Made by a program: the position numbers and the translations under genes
NCBI RefSeq assembly: GCF_964204645.1
Contig: NC_134034.1
Location: 10,101,414-10,165,413 of the forward strand
DNA from: Tubulanus polymorphus
Taxonomy: Eukaryota > Nemertea > Palaeonemertea > Tubulaniformes > Tubulanidae
Reading direction: 5' to 3'
DNA length: 64,000 bases
Shown: in pieces, positions 13,324 to 24,849 of the stretch
Position numbering within the stretch: the first letter of the stretch is position 1
How the letters are laid out: each line of letters begins with the position of its first letter
The notes under the pieces: generated by a model
What the model saw: only the letters and a program-made list of their open reading frames with translations
Database searches by the model: none
What the model was told of the DNA's origin: nothing

Positions 13324-13845
13324 GTTCGACAGTTGTGTAGGTTCCAGTTCGGTTGTGTGGGTTTAATTTGACTCAGAATCCAGTTCCACAGTTGTGTGGG
13401 TTTAATCTGATTTAACTCTGAACCCAGCTCGACAGTTGTGTGGGCTTAATTTGAATATAACTCTGGATCCAGTTCCACTGTTATGTGGGTTTGATTTGAC
13501 TCTGGATCCAGTTCGGCAGTTGTGTGGGTTTGATTTGACTCTGGATCCAGTTCGACAGTTGTGTGGGTTTAATTTGTTTTAACTCTGGACCCAGCTTGAC
13601 AGTTGACAGTTGTGTGGGTTTCATTGACTCTGGATCCACTTCGAGAGTTGTGTGGGTCTAATTTGACTCTGAACCCAGTCGCACAGTTGTGCAGGTTTAA
13701 TTTGACTCTCGATCGACTTCGAGAGTTGCGTGGGTCTAATTTGACTCTGAACCCAGTTCCACAGTTGTGTGGGTTTTATTTGATTTAACTCTGGACCCAG
13801 CTCGACAGTTGTGTGGGTTTAATTTGACTATGGGTCCAGTTCGAT
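13324..13845. repeat. Minisatellite array, 36-45 bp units (gtgtgggtttaatttgactctgga family)
   Basis: About 12 units share the core cagttgtgtgggtttaattt then gactctggatccagttc. Unit length varies because of a duplicated attt/aact insert. The same family occurs at 21225-21765, 44395-44830 (opposite orientation) and 55055-55440. Confidence 0.9.
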
Positions 13846-14639
13846 AAGGTCTCTAAAATGCATTTGCACAGACATCGAAGTGCATATAATCGGAGTCGTG
13901 ATGAAATGTTGATATTTTCCTCTGGCAGTCGAGATTAAATCTGCTGCTCCGGACGATGTTTTCCACATTGGGTAGGATATCTTCTGAGAGTCCATTCAAG
14001 TCAATCCCTCCCGGCGTCGAATGGATTAAAAAGCTGCTTAATTGCCAATTAAGCGTTTAATTAACGATCAAACCATCCCCGGTCCGCCTTTTAACGGAGG
14101 CAATCAACTCACTCGCGATGATAGTTTCATCGCTAAGTTGAGACAATATTATTCGCGAGGAGCGCCTGATTTTTTCTTATCGTTCGAGAGAGTCGAATAT
14201 ATCCGGCAATCCCTTCAGGTCGTATATCATCCCAGAGCCCCGTTTAGAAGGGCGGTATCTCATGAAAAAAAAATCATTTTATTCATTTACGGGTCTCCGC
14301 GGATTTCGTTCGGCAAATATATGTAATTTCTTATCGCGAGTTCCCCGAGCTAAAATGAGTCAATTTGATGCAGGTCGGGGTTGGGGTGGAAGGGAAGGGG
14401 GAGCGAGGGGCGGACTGAATAGATTGTTTATATGAATAAAAGCAAGAAGACTGGATTAGCATTCGTGGCACGGACTCGTGGAGTGCGGTTCAACCCCCGA
14501 CGGGTTCTCAGTGGGCGAACGAGACATTCACTTACGAAAGGATTGCGAAATTACTGATACCGAATGAACCTGCGCGGCTTCGTCGAAAAAAGGAGGCGAG
14601 AATATTATTATTTTTTTGTTTCGCGTATTCGGGGCGCGG
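13846..14639. other. Region upstream of the secreted-peptide gene
   Basis: No confident gene. A 94-codon plus-strand frame at 14042-14326 has no recognisable domain and no clear splice context. No TATA box is evident until 14658. Confidence 0.4.
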
Positions 14640-14657
14640 TTAGAAATCAAGAAAGGG

Positions 14658-14666
14658 ATTTATACC
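14658..14666 (+). promoter_or_regulatory. Possible TATA-like element of the secreted-peptide gene
   Basis: tttatacca lies about 80 bp upstream of the start codon. This is weak evidence from position and composition only. Confidence 0.3.
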
Positions 14667-14739
14667 AACGGACGAGAGTTGACTCTGGCGAGCGAAGAAA
14701 ACAGATCGACTGAAAAAAGCTGGAACGATTAGATTCAGA

Positions 14740-14806
14740 ATGGACTTGAAAAGCATTTTTCTGGTTTCATTCTTGGTAGCGACTATTTTCGGATTGTCGG
14801 AATCGA
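14740..14806 (+). CDS. Small secreted six-cysteine peptide, exon 1 (signal peptide)
   Basis: The ATG at 14740 opens a 22-codon exon that ends at a clean donor (TCGA|GTAAGT) in phase 1. It encodes a classical signal peptide: short basic N-region (MDLK), hydrophobic core (IFLVSFLVATIFGL) and a small-residue end (SES). A minus-strand frame covering the same DNA is a shadow. Splicing to 15244 restores the frame and gives a total of 92 residues. Confidence 0.75.
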
Positions 14807-15243
14807 GTAAGTCGACATTATTTGATTTAGAAATTGAAAAAAAAAGTTTTGCTTCTTTTCTCATAAACTCAGCGATGCGTTAAAAGTAGGTTCGAAACAT
14901 TTTCTCTTTGAGATGTGGTAGTTTATATGGTGAAAAGAAACTGTTGCCAATATATCTGCTGATTTCCTCAAATTACATATATGTTTATAACCCACTGTTA
15001 ACAGAATTTAGAAGATTACGAACGAATTTTATTTCTCGGAATTTAAATCAAGATAAACGCGACGTTTCGCGATACTTCGAATTCGAAGCGTCGTGTATTT
15101 TGATTTTAATTCTTGATTAATAAGAAATTCGTTTTTGACCTTTTAAATCTTAATAAACTTTATTAAGGGGCGTAAACTTGTTATCTGTGCTACGTGTCCG
15201 GCCTATTCTACTTCCTCACATTTTTCATTCTATTTCCAACCAG
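14807..15243 (+). other. Intron of the secreted-peptide gene, containing a foldback
   Basis: This is a 437-nt GT-AG intron with good consensus at both ends. It contains the hairpin at 15019-15131. Confidence 0.7.
15019..15131. repeat. Foldback hairpin related to the one at 321-552
   Basis: cgaacgaattttatttctcg runs to gcgacgtttcgc and is mirrored by gaagcgtcgtgtattttgat running to aagaaattcg. It shares the cgacgttt / gcgtcgtgtatt steps with the element at 321-552 but lacks the central CTGACGA core. Confidence 0.6.
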
Positions 15244-15455
15244 GATGTATGTGGATCGGTCGGTATCCGATGTGCGCGGCCAAACGATCGGACTGCTCAC
15301 GACACCGGATGATCGCTAAGAAAGTTAGTTCAATAGGCGACGGTCGCCGCGCCTGCTGGACCGGTCGTAAAGTCCTCTGCTGTTCGAAGTCGATCTGGGA
15401 CCACCGAAGAGATGTACGTAACCGTCACGTGCTGCCACCTAGGGACCACCGATGA
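15244..15455 (+). CDS. Small secreted six-cysteine cationic peptide, exon 2 (mature region)
   Basis: The acceptor (ttctatttccaaccag) before 15244 is excellent and its phase matches exon 1. The mature part is Arg/Lys rich and has six cysteines spaced C-x8-C-x6-C-x19-C-x7-CC, followed by a charged tail of about 22 residues rich in Arg, His and Asp ending at the stop at 15455. The order C..C..C..C..CC is that of beta-defensin-type three-disulfide peptides, not of the inhibitor-knot type, but the spacings are longer than in vertebrate beta-defensins or mollusc big defensins. A host-defence peptide or a secreted regulator are both possible; I recognise no specific family. The role is inference; signal peptide, splice sites, cysteine pattern and poly(A) signal are seen. 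Confidence 0.72.
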
Positions 15456-15539
15456 GATACATAACCGTCGTCTGAAGAGTCGTCAATTCAGATTTATGAT
15501 TCCTCGAATCCGGGTCTTTCTGTTTCTTAAGTGGAAAAA

Positions 15540-15545
15540 AATAAA
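15540..15545 (+). terminator. Poly(A) signal of the secreted-peptide gene
   Basis: AATAAA lies 85 nt after the stop codon at 15455. It supports a real transcription unit. Confidence 0.6.
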
Positions 15546-17810
15546 ACGACTATGATGATTATAAACGAGATACTCTCGATTTTGGTTCCTAGACATTAAA
15601 AAAGAAACAGGTCAACTCCTTTGGTTCACCGAGAACCTTCGTGTTAGCGCGACCCCTGGTGATTCATGCTAATATTAGCACTACTGCAATGAGAGCCAAA
15701 GACTTTCGCGGAACGCCTACTTCCACAGTCCGTACAATTCTTCCGGAAACAGCCGAAAAGTCCCGACAAAAACAGACGACGTATTTGTCAACAACACGAT
15801 TGTGATAAAGAACCGCAATGATATATATATTTCACGTACGTACGTATATAATTTGAAACAGACAATAATAATTACTATCATTATAATTTTGTAATAGATA
15901 GCGTAATTATAATAATAGTAATAATAATAATGAAAACCTTAATAATAATAATAATAATAACTAGATATTCATTTAAATGACGTAACTGCGTATAATTTCT
16001 GACCTTTCATTTCATTTATCTCGTATTCAAAGTGCGCGGTGTCAAAGTCATTCGATCACGCACGCTGTGGTGAATACGATAGTCAGACGATTAGTTACCG
16101 AAGAAGAGCAATAAATCACGTATACATTTTTAACTACATTATTCACTAAGAAGAACAAATCATAGCAGCAGTTTTTTGTATTCAACGGGCTTCCCGCAAG
16201 TTCCACCTGTGACAATCGAGGATTCGCCATGCGCGACTTCCGGAATGGCCTTGTTTCAAGGTCACTTCACAATTTCAATGCGGGCAACCATTCAACCGAT
16301 TCAAGCTTGAAATTGATGCATTAAAAATTGGCCAAGCGCTTCGATTAGTCTTTTACACTATCGATTCACCTTTTCACCAGAATTTACGGTGACTCTTTTG
16401 ATGATATTCGAATTGGGCAATCAGCCAGTAACAGGTTTTAACGGGAAGCCCACTAAAGGTCATACAATGGACAAAATAAGGGACTCGAACCCAAACCCAA
16501 GGAGACCGTTTTTAAGGCTATATCGTGAAAAAAATTGTTCAAATATTTTTCCGAGTTCAGCTCAAGCCTTTTTATGCCAAGAACCATACACGCAACTTTC
16601 ACCGGAACCATACAGAGAATTCTGCTTCACCGGAAATTGAAAACCTCGCGTACAATGTACAAAAATACCGGGTTATTATCGAATACATTTTTTTACCTCC
16701 CGTCCATATAAGTCAACAATCCTTCTCGTTAGAAAAAGTACCTAATTTACGTCCATTTTCAAACCCAATATGGCGTCAATAATAACTCAGAATATATCTT
16801 GGAACACGAACATTTTTTAATCACATTTCAAAAACGATTCGCGAGACTTATTTGCAACAAGATTTAAGGCATAATGATATTCAGAACAACTCAATCCAGG
16901 GACGTAGCCAAATTGTATAGCCCTGTAGGACCGGTCCTACACCCCTGCGGGGGCAAGTTATCATTTTTATTCTTAAAACACAACAAACTTGCTGGACGAG
17001 TTGAATTGTCTAGATTCATTTACATGTGGTATTACCCTTTGTCATCTAATGATGAGTTGAAATGTAATTTTGACACATTACAGTGACATATGTATTCTAT
17101 ATTTCATTTTCTTGTGCCAATGACTCTTTAAAATCCTGGCTACGCCTCTGCAATTTCATATACTTCGTATTGAAGTTTATCTTACATTTAATGTACATTT
17201 ACAAGAAGATAGGTTCATCAAACACTAAATCTTCGATTGATAGTCTACAGCGTTCGCTTTACTTCCACGGAAGCGAAATGTTCAAATAAAGCCACTATAT
17301 CGATTACGTCACTCATTAACCGCAGACGATTAACACGAAGCGACGGCGATTGCGGGTGGCTCCGGATTATGGGATTAAGTTCGCGAAGCCTTTGCGAAAG
17401 AGAAACGGTAACATGAAGTGGCACAGCAAAACACGAAATAAAGACGAAATTCGCAGAGAGGTGAAGTTGGCAATTTCGCTGAAATGCAATCTGTTGATGG
17501 CATCGCCTGATTGTCATTCTCTTCGACATCCTGTCATCCTGTTACGACGCGAAACCCTCTCGTGCCGTTGCTGAGTCTAGCGTTGCCATTAGGTTCGAAT
17601 CCCTGCCGGGGAGGTTGCGTGCGCGACAACTCCGGTAAAAATTGTCGACACAATTTGCTCGACACGCGAGTGCACACAAAAACGTATGCTACATGTATTA
17701 GCGTACGATGGATATTCTCCCAGGGTAGTCGAATAAAACGCTAATCGCTAACCCTGTAGACGAATGAAGAACTCCCACGATAGAATTTCTATGATAATTA
17801 GAAAAAAATG
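15546..17810. other. AT-rich noncoding region with trinucleotide repeats
   Basis: There is an aat/taa-rich microsatellite region at about 15890-15962. The frames at 16389-16782 and 17350-17744 show no domain. No RNA gene seen. Confidence 0.4.
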
Positions 17811-18090
17811 AAACCTCCACGTTCCGGCTGTTCACTAGCCATCATCAGGCGGAATGACCAGAAACGGAAGTCACAAGCACATAAACTCACAGGAAACTTA
17901 CAGAAGCTATGTGTCAGAACATTGACTCTAAATTCGATTAAGAGTCCATGGTGAGAACTAATATGAACTAGCAATAAAAGCAACAAGGCGTAAAACCACA
18001 GGATTCTAAACGGCACTTCTGTTACTGATCAAATGCCGCCTGATGATGGATGTTAGTCAACAGACGAAACGTTGTGGTTTTAATAGATTA
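17811..18090. repeat. Foldback-type element with two opposed CTGATGA...GAAAC-like motifs
   Basis: At the right end the plus strand reads CTGATGA (18040-18046) followed 19 nt later by GAAACGTT. At the left end the minus strand reads CTGATGA (17848-17842) then a GGCT/AGCC stem and GGAACGT. The outer ends (aatgaaacctccacgtt and aacgttgtggttttaat) are imperfect reverse complements. The layout resembles repeats associated with Penelope-like or retrozyme elements, but there is no reverse transcriptase here. Confidence 0.45.
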
Positions 18091-21000
18091 TAATTACGGG
18101 GACGGGAATGGGGGTTGGGGTATTGACTATCAAAGGAGTAATGGGGAACCGCAACACCAGCGCTACCCCGGGCACTCAGTCTTGCGTTATCAAAATTAGT
18201 TCATTTTCAATGAAATTTAAACTGAATTCATAGGCTCTAGAATGCATATATCATCACAGGACCGACCAGATATTCAATAAATTCAATTTTCTACTCAGAT
18301 ATCGGTATTGTTTTCATTAAAAATTGATCTGTTTAAGAAATAGTTCATCTAATCAGTTTTCATTGAAATGTCGAATGAGAAATCAAACGCGGAAGACCGA
18401 GTAGCTACTAGCGACACCTGATGGATCCTCGCCTGCCATAAGTGGAATCCTCGATTGCCACAGGAGGTCGTAGGTTCCCGAATATCACGCAGAAGATTAT
18501 TTCACCTGTCAGAGTTAGGCGTTAAGTGAAAACTATCATAATCATCGTCATCATGGTATTTCTAAAAGCTATTCAATGTGATACGTTAATCACAAAATTA
18601 TCCCGACGGTAGTTAATAAATCGATAAATAGGTATAACACAACGGGATGATAAGTATGCGCATTGATAACTGATAAGCGATAAATGATAATGCGAAAAAT
18701 GGATGAGATATGTATATGGAAAATGATAACACCCTATAATAACCCCCGATTATCTATCATATTGTGTCTACGACATTTCAACTCTAAGAGAAAACTTCGC
18801 GGAAAAACTATTTTGTGTGATTCAACAAAATGAAAGATTGATCTCAGTTCTACAGATGAGAATTAGGTTATTAAGACCAGTTCAAGTTTATTTTGGTCCC
18901 AAAATATGTTACAAGTTAAGACAGACAATATATAAACCTGTCTCTTCAGACTTAAGTCTGGAACCTGCGAGCAATCATCTCATGTTGTTAAGTTTCGCTG
19001 CAACGTCGAGATAATTGCTCGTAGTAGATGGAACCGACTCTCGGCGTAACCGTACTATGATCGTACGATCATTCAATTTCTCGAGTTCTCTCATTGGTCG
19101 GTTCGTCTAAATACCTCGGGTATGATGGACCAATCAGATTAAGTAGTATTTACATTTACCAGTAAAACACGGTTCTGAAAAAAGACTTTAAAATGGCCCA
19201 TATTTTCACACAAAGGAATTTCAACTCCTCAAACGTATTAACAATCTTATAATCTATCTGAGGGATTTGCGGAATATCCTCCGGATCCTGCACTTGCGAT
19301 TGTACAAGCATATATACTTATTTACTTATGACACACTAAGATCTACGTTATCTATTATAATGTTTCACCTTTCCGAAGAAATCGATGATAAAACTGAACT
19401 GAGTGAGAAACTTAACTTGATATATATTAATCACAGCGCCGTTGATTCTCGCGATGCAGCCGTCGTAGTTGTGTCAAGGTCACGTCGGTGCGGCGTGTAC
19501 AATTGACTCGAATCGATTGACTTAAATCGACTGTCGTTGCGGCGGAAAGTGATAGATAACGTCTGTTTCGGTAAACATCGATGAGTCTCAATAAATCGGT
19601 AATTGTTGGCGCGCGCGACAGGCGAAATTAACCGGGAGAGAGGTGGAGAGAGAGAGGAACGAATCAGTGCCGTGCGCGGATGTTTGAACCGTTTTTTTAA
19701 CCGCGTGCCACTGACACTGGTTTTAAATAGTGACGAACGACGTTTCGATCTATCATCATTGCCCCTCAGTCAATTTCGCCCGTTCATTAACGGGAATTAT
19801 AGGCCCTACGATTAATCTTTTTCTTCCGGGCGTCGCCGGCGCCGAGCAGAACAGCACAGCCGACCCGATACGTACCAAGGCCTTTATCTTAATTACAGTC
19901 AACCCCCGATATACTGCCCTCCCATATACCGCCACCCCACCTACCGCCAGGTTTTCTCAATGTACATCTCAATACGAATACATATCTAAACACTCCCGAT
20001 ATACTGCCATACTCTCTATATCGCCAAAATCATTCTGCACCGATGTGGGCGGTTTAGGAATAACGGGGGCTGAATGTACTTGGAGCACGGACTTTTTTCA
20101 AGAAAAACAATGGAGGGCGAAGGGGAAAAATGAAAATGAATTATCTTTTACAATAGGCGTTTTAAAATGGAAGGTCATAGATTAAAAATGATTTAATTAT
20201 TCTTAAATGAAATAATTATTATAAAGTATTATTCTTCTTCTAATTATTATTATCATAATAATTATTTTTTGTACTATTTGAGTATTTTCCACATAAGACC
20301 TCGGAAGGACTGCAGAAAAAAGAAGTGGAAATTGTGATTGAAAACATTATCGTATCAGAATTAACAAAAATTAAAAACTTTCTTTTTGATTGAAAAATAT
20401 TGTCATGAATACACTTCAAAGATGACTAGAAATATATACTCTTCCAATTTGATGATTTTTGCGAATTCTGGAATCCGTACTCAAAGTAATTAAGAAAAAG
20501 GCGTTAAACGGCTGTTCGTTCGTTGGTGTTCGAAATTCATCCGTTTCTCGAACGACCGTTTCAGTCAACGGTTTCAGTTATTTGAATTTGAATACGAAAT
20601 ATCAGAAATGACTTTCTGCTAGCAGACTATTACGAGAGATTTCCCAGTAATCCTTTCGTTAAAATCGTCGTTCATATTTCTCCCGTTGCGCCGGACGATT
20701 AACGACGCGATTTGAGTTTGAATACGCGACCTCATTCGAAATGACGTCACGCGTATTTATCTATCTAGTCGCGTTTCTCGCTGAGCGATTTGTGGTGTCC
20801 AGTTTCGCATGCTTATCCTTATCCCTGTACACCTTTGTTAACACTCTCGGGGATCAAAGAGAGATAGATGGCTATCATCGTTAACGTCAGATCAGCGCGC
20901 TAATCCGACCAGCGTCACTAATCCGACCGGCGAATTAGAGGCCACACTTTTGTTGTCGACTAAAAGCGGGTACATCAAGCATCAGCGATTAATTACATGT

Positions 21001-21224
21001 GTTCGACCCAAGGTCACGTTCGCTCCAGGTGAATTCGAGATGCCGTTGACAGCTCGAATGACGTGTGCCCCGGTCGTCGTCTTGTCAAAATTCGGTCATC
21101 GTTCGCCTAATTTGACGCTATGTCTCATCTGAGTTCGACAATATTGTTGCAGTGGACAGTGTTAAGGAAATTTTTGTCTGGAATTTGTGGATCCGATTTG
21201 TAAACAAACAGATTTGACTCCAGT
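18091..21224. other. Noncoding region with dispersed repeat fragments
   Basis: It contains the ttagttcattttcaatga motif shared with several foldbacks (about 18195), a copy of the agcgacacctgatggatcctcgcctgccat repeat (about 18410-18470), a 'gaccag' 47-bp family relic (about 18870-18965), and a tract of the form cagtcaacccccgatatact at 19896 that resembles a Pogo/Tigger transposon end. No gene supported. Confidence 0.4.
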
Positions 21225-21765
21225 TCCACAGTTTTGTACGGGTTTAGTTTGATTCTGGATCCAATTCCACAGTTTTGTGGATTTAATTTGACTCTGGATC
21301 CAGTTCCACAGTTGTGTGGGTTTAATTTGACTCTGGAACCAGTTCCACAGTTTAATTGACTTTGGACATAGTTCCACAGTTGTGTAGGTTTAATTCGACA
21401 CTGGATCCAGTTCCACAGTGTGTGTTTAATTTGACTCTGGATCCAGTTCCACAGTTGTGTGGGTTTAATTTGACTCTGGATCCAGTTCCACAGTGTGTGT
21501 TTGATTTGACTCTGGATCAAGTTCGACAGTTGTGTGGGTTTAATTTGACTCTGGACCCAGTTCCACAGTTGTGTGGGTTTAATTTGACTCTGGATCCAGT
21601 TCCACAGTGTGTGTTTGATTTGACTCTGGATCCAGTTCCACAGTGTGTGTGTTTGATTTGACTCTGGATCAAGTTCGACAGTTGTGTGGGTTTAATTTGA
21701 CTCTGGACCCAGTTCAAAAGTTGTGTGGGTATAATCTGACTCTGGATCCAGGTCCACAGGTTGTG
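21225..21765. repeat. Minisatellite array, 36/39 bp units
   Basis: About 14 units of ttccacagttgtgtgggttt followed by aatttgactctggatccag. Two unit sizes, 39 and 36 bp, alternate. Both are multiples of three, so open frames run through the array on both strands (PVPQLCGFNLTLD on plus, QSQIKPTQLWNWI on minus). I read these frames as a consequence of the repeat, not as genes. Confidence 0.92.
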
Positions 21766-22669
21766 TCAGTGACTAAGTTCTCGAGCTTACAATTTCTCTA
21801 GCTATGTCGGTAAATATAGTTGACATTTATACGAAACTGCATGGACATGTAAACGTGGACATCGGAAAAAAACCCATAGTTTGATACAGAAAATAGCGTA
21901 ACAGGAGCCGACACGGCGGTCCCTAGACGCCCGTTTAGATTATACTAACCGCCTGTCAAGTCCGCCGTAAAAACCACCTTATCCAATAGCGCGGACATTT
22001 CTATCACCGCGGTTTCGTAACAATCGTAATACGATATTTCAACGCCCTGCCCGTTCTTTTTTTTAAAATAGTTTTTGCTCCTCGAAGTAAAAGACCTGTC
22101 CGTAGACGTTAGTTTTATCGCGTGTTACATAATTCGTAAGGGACAAATTACGACATCACGGTCGAATAACGAACGCTGGCTGATGTCGTTGTCACCGCTC
22201 GTGGCATTTTATAATGTCAGATACCTATTTCTTTTCTAGAAAATCGAGCATATAATTTGGCCGGCTTCCAGTTTTTTTTCTAAAAACTGAAGGCAGTACT
22301 GACGGGGTCGGATTTCCGTGGCAGTTTCATCAACTCCCTAGCTTCTGATTTTCCGTTTTTTTTCACATTTGAAACATCAAAGATTGTAGACACTGTATTT
22401 GTTTAGGTTATACTAAAGCATTGAGGTGAAGGCATAATTGGAACTATTCCATGTGCCGTTCTTTTTTCATATCGCGTTTCTCTCCACAAACGAGATGAGC
22501 GCAGAATGTCGGTTGTTGTTGATCTTGTATCAATAATCTTCGTCGCAGATTCCACGAATTTTTGCGTTTCACTGTTTTGCTTTGATAGTTTGTGAACGTT
22601 ATTCACCGAACGACCTTGACACGCGAGCGGTTTTGACCTTGTTAGCGTCTTTGCGAACGCGCCGCAGCT
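21766..22669. other. Noncoding region downstream of the GPCR gene
   Basis: There is a short hairpin at about 22263-22295 (ccagttttttttctaaaaactgaagg). A minus-strand frame at 22403-22606 has plausible composition but no recognised domain. Confidence 0.4.
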
Positions 22670-22805
22670 GTAGGGGGAGGGGGTTCACCAAGAACCCATG
22701 TGTCTGTTTAGTCGCTGCTCTGAAATCACAGCTGTGAGGGGAGGGGTTCATGTGTCGAGTGTTCTACAAGAGGAGGTTCACCAAAGAGGTATGTTCTAGC
22801 CATTG
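22670..22805. repeat. Short copy of the 'cagctgtgaggggaggggttcacc' minisatellite
   Basis: Two degenerate units of the family that forms the array at 23555-24030. Confidence 0.7.
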
Positions 22806-23089
22806 GTTTTAGCCTCCACATCTCTTCAGTGGATCGAAACACAAACAATGATCGCGTCACACAACGGACCGATCAAGGGAAGGATTCCTTTACAGGGATA
22901 GCGCCATATATCCGAACCCAAATTAATTACACATCGTCGCCGACGTGTCTATGCTGACTGCCGCCCCAGTTGTTGTTAAGTTTCGCTGCACCGCGAGAAA
23001 ACGTATGTCATCTCGTGGAATGGTTCTCGCTTATGCTGAAATTGTTGACGCGCCAGCGCAGCGGAAAGTTCTCGGCCGCCGGCCCGGAA

Positions 23090-23455
23090 TCAGTGGCCGT
23101 GCCAGGCCGCCGACAGCACAACAGTCTTGCCGTAGTTTGATAGAGCGAGGCGATCGACCTTGAAACATTCGGGAAACGACGGACGAAATGCCCGCTTGAA
23201 CCCATCGCCCATAAAACTATAGACGAAAGGATTCAAGCACGAGTTGGCGTATGAGAGTGTGTGAGCAAAGATTTTGAAGTTGTACGTGATCATGTTGCGC
23301 GGGAAATCCTCGCCTGCCAGCGCGAACCAAATCTGAAAGAAGTGGATCGGGAACCAACATATGGCGAACAGCGCGACGACGGTGGCCACCATTTTGGCCA
23401 GTTTCTTGCGATTGCGCAGTTGTATGTCGCGTGACTGCTGGTGCGTCTCGAGCGG
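23090..23455 (-). CDS. KISS1R-like: Neuropeptide GPCR exon 4 (TM6, TM7, C-tail)
   Basis: The acceptor AATTTTTTTCAG precedes 23455 and the exon enters in phase 0, as exon 3 requires. It covers residues 257-377: the end of intracellular loop 3 (RNRKKLAKMVA), TM6 with CWFP at 289-292, extracellular loop 3, and TM7 with NSCLNPFVY (NPxxY at 331-335). Then come helix 8 (GDGFKRAF), one possible palmitoylation Cys and a short tail ending at the stop at 23090. A different frame continues openly past that stop to 23008, so the tail may be longer in other alleles or if there is a sequencing indel. Confidence 0.9.
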   Translation of the reverse strand, partial: PLETHQQSRDIQLRNRKKLAKMVATVVALFAICWFPIHFFQIWFALAGEDFPRNMITYNFKIFAHTLSYANSCLNPFVYSFMGDGFKRAFRPSFPECFKVDRLALSNYGKTVVLSAAWHGH

Positions 23456-24068
23456 CTGAAAAAAATTGAAAAATTAAAAGTGAAACGTTTTCATTATATC
23501 ACGAAAAAGCGAATGTTGAAATCACCACACCCCGAGAGTCAATGTTTTGTTCCACTCCCTGAGTTCTCACCACAGCTGTATGGGAATGGGGTTCACCAAG
23601 AACCCATGTGTCTGTTCTACTCATCGCTACTCTACCACCACAGCTGTGAGAAGAGGGATTCTCCAACAACCCATATGTCTGATCTACTCACTGCTCTCCC
23701 ACCTCAGCTGTGAGGGGAGGGGGTTCACCAAGAACCATGTGTCTGTTCTACTCATCGCTACTCTACCACCACAGCTGTGAGAAGAGGGGTTCTCCAACAA
23801 CCCATATGTCTGATCTACTCACTGCTCTCCCACCTCAGCTGTGAGGGGAGGGGGTTCACCAAGAACCATGTGTCTGTTCTACTCATCGCTACTCTACCAC
23901 CACAGCTGTGAGAAGAGGGGTTCTCCAAGAACCCATATGTCTGGTCTACTCACTGCTCTCCCACCTCAGCTGTGAGGGGGAGGGGGTCTACCAAGACCTA
24001 ATCACTGCTCTCCCACCACAGCTCAGATACACGACACCGTTTGATATTCAAAGACAGATTTAACCTAC
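23456..24068 (-). other. GPCR intron 3, mostly a tandem repeat
   Basis: This is a 613-nt GT-AG intron (donor CCAG|GTAGGT). About 475 bp of it is the 131-bp repeat array. Confidence 0.85.
23555..24030. repeat. 131-bp tandem repeat, about 3.6 copies
   Basis: The string tctgttctactcatcgctac recurs at 23611, 23742 and 23873, a period of exactly 131 bp. Each unit is itself two related halves of about 65 bp, each starting with cagctgtgag. Relatives occur at 22670-22805 and, in opposite orientation, at 61230-61560. Confidence 0.92.
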
Positions 24069-24307
24069 CTGGTGAACGTCGTTGTGGTTTGACCGGCCGT
24101 TCGAACTGCGTCGGTAAAACGTCATCAAGATGGCGGAATAGCAGACGATGATGATCGATAATGGCAACACGTAGGTGATGACGACACTGGCTAGAACTTG
24201 TATTTTGTTGACGGCCGCAGACGGCCAAGCGGCCACGCAATACGTCTGCGAGTCCTCCCTCTTCAACACGTGGTAAACACCGTACGGTATTGACAACAGT
24301 AGCGAGA
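24069..24307 (-). CDS. KISS1R-like: Neuropeptide GPCR exon 3 (TM4 end, ECL2, TM5, ICL3)
   Basis: The exon is bounded by acceptor TTGTTTCAG before 24307 and donor CCAG|GTAGGT after 24069: 239 nt, entering in phase 1 and leaving in phase 0. It encodes TM4's end (SLLLSIPYG), extracellular loop 2 with the conserved disulfide Cys at residue 200 (QTYCVAAWP), TM5 (VITYVLPLSIIIVCYSAIL) with the conserved Pro and Tyr, and the start of a basic, Ser/Asn-rich loop 3. Confidence 0.9.
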
Positions 24308-24849
24308 CTGAAACAAGATAAAATTACCAATAGTTTTTTTTTTGTAGACGAGAGTATTTATTGATTTCATGGGGTATCGGCACCGATACTGTATGGCAGG
24401 CGATGATCCCACATCAATCCGCCAGGTTTGCTAGTGGCTACTGGGTAACCGCGCTTCAATTTCTTTTACATTCGTATAAAAATTCGAATCAACTTTTTTG
24501 ATTAGTAAATCAATTTTCAGTGAAATCTAAGCGATACATTGAGTGGGAAAGTGAATCTTGCATCTATTTAAGGCTCATTTGATGATATTCGGATTTGGAA
24601 GTCTTTCTAGGAATATCTGACTACGATTTCATCGAAAATGATACAATCTTTACTCTACGCTGAACCCAGTTTATTGTGGCACCATCTGGTGTTTGCCGCC
24701 GGTACCTCATATCAACTGAACAGGAGCTGTATTTAACTGGTATAAGATGGATTGATCAGTTTGAGAAAACAGGCATCTACTGTGAAGGTTCGCTTATTGC
24801 ATTAGTTAATTACGAGGTTTCAGACTTTTTATTAGCAAACATTTAATAA

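Noticed and set aside
19896-20030. Possible Pogo/Tigger transposon (cagtcaacccccgatatact and repeated gatatactgcc)
   Set aside because: One end only resembles that family; no opposite end and no transposase frame found, so not called as an element.
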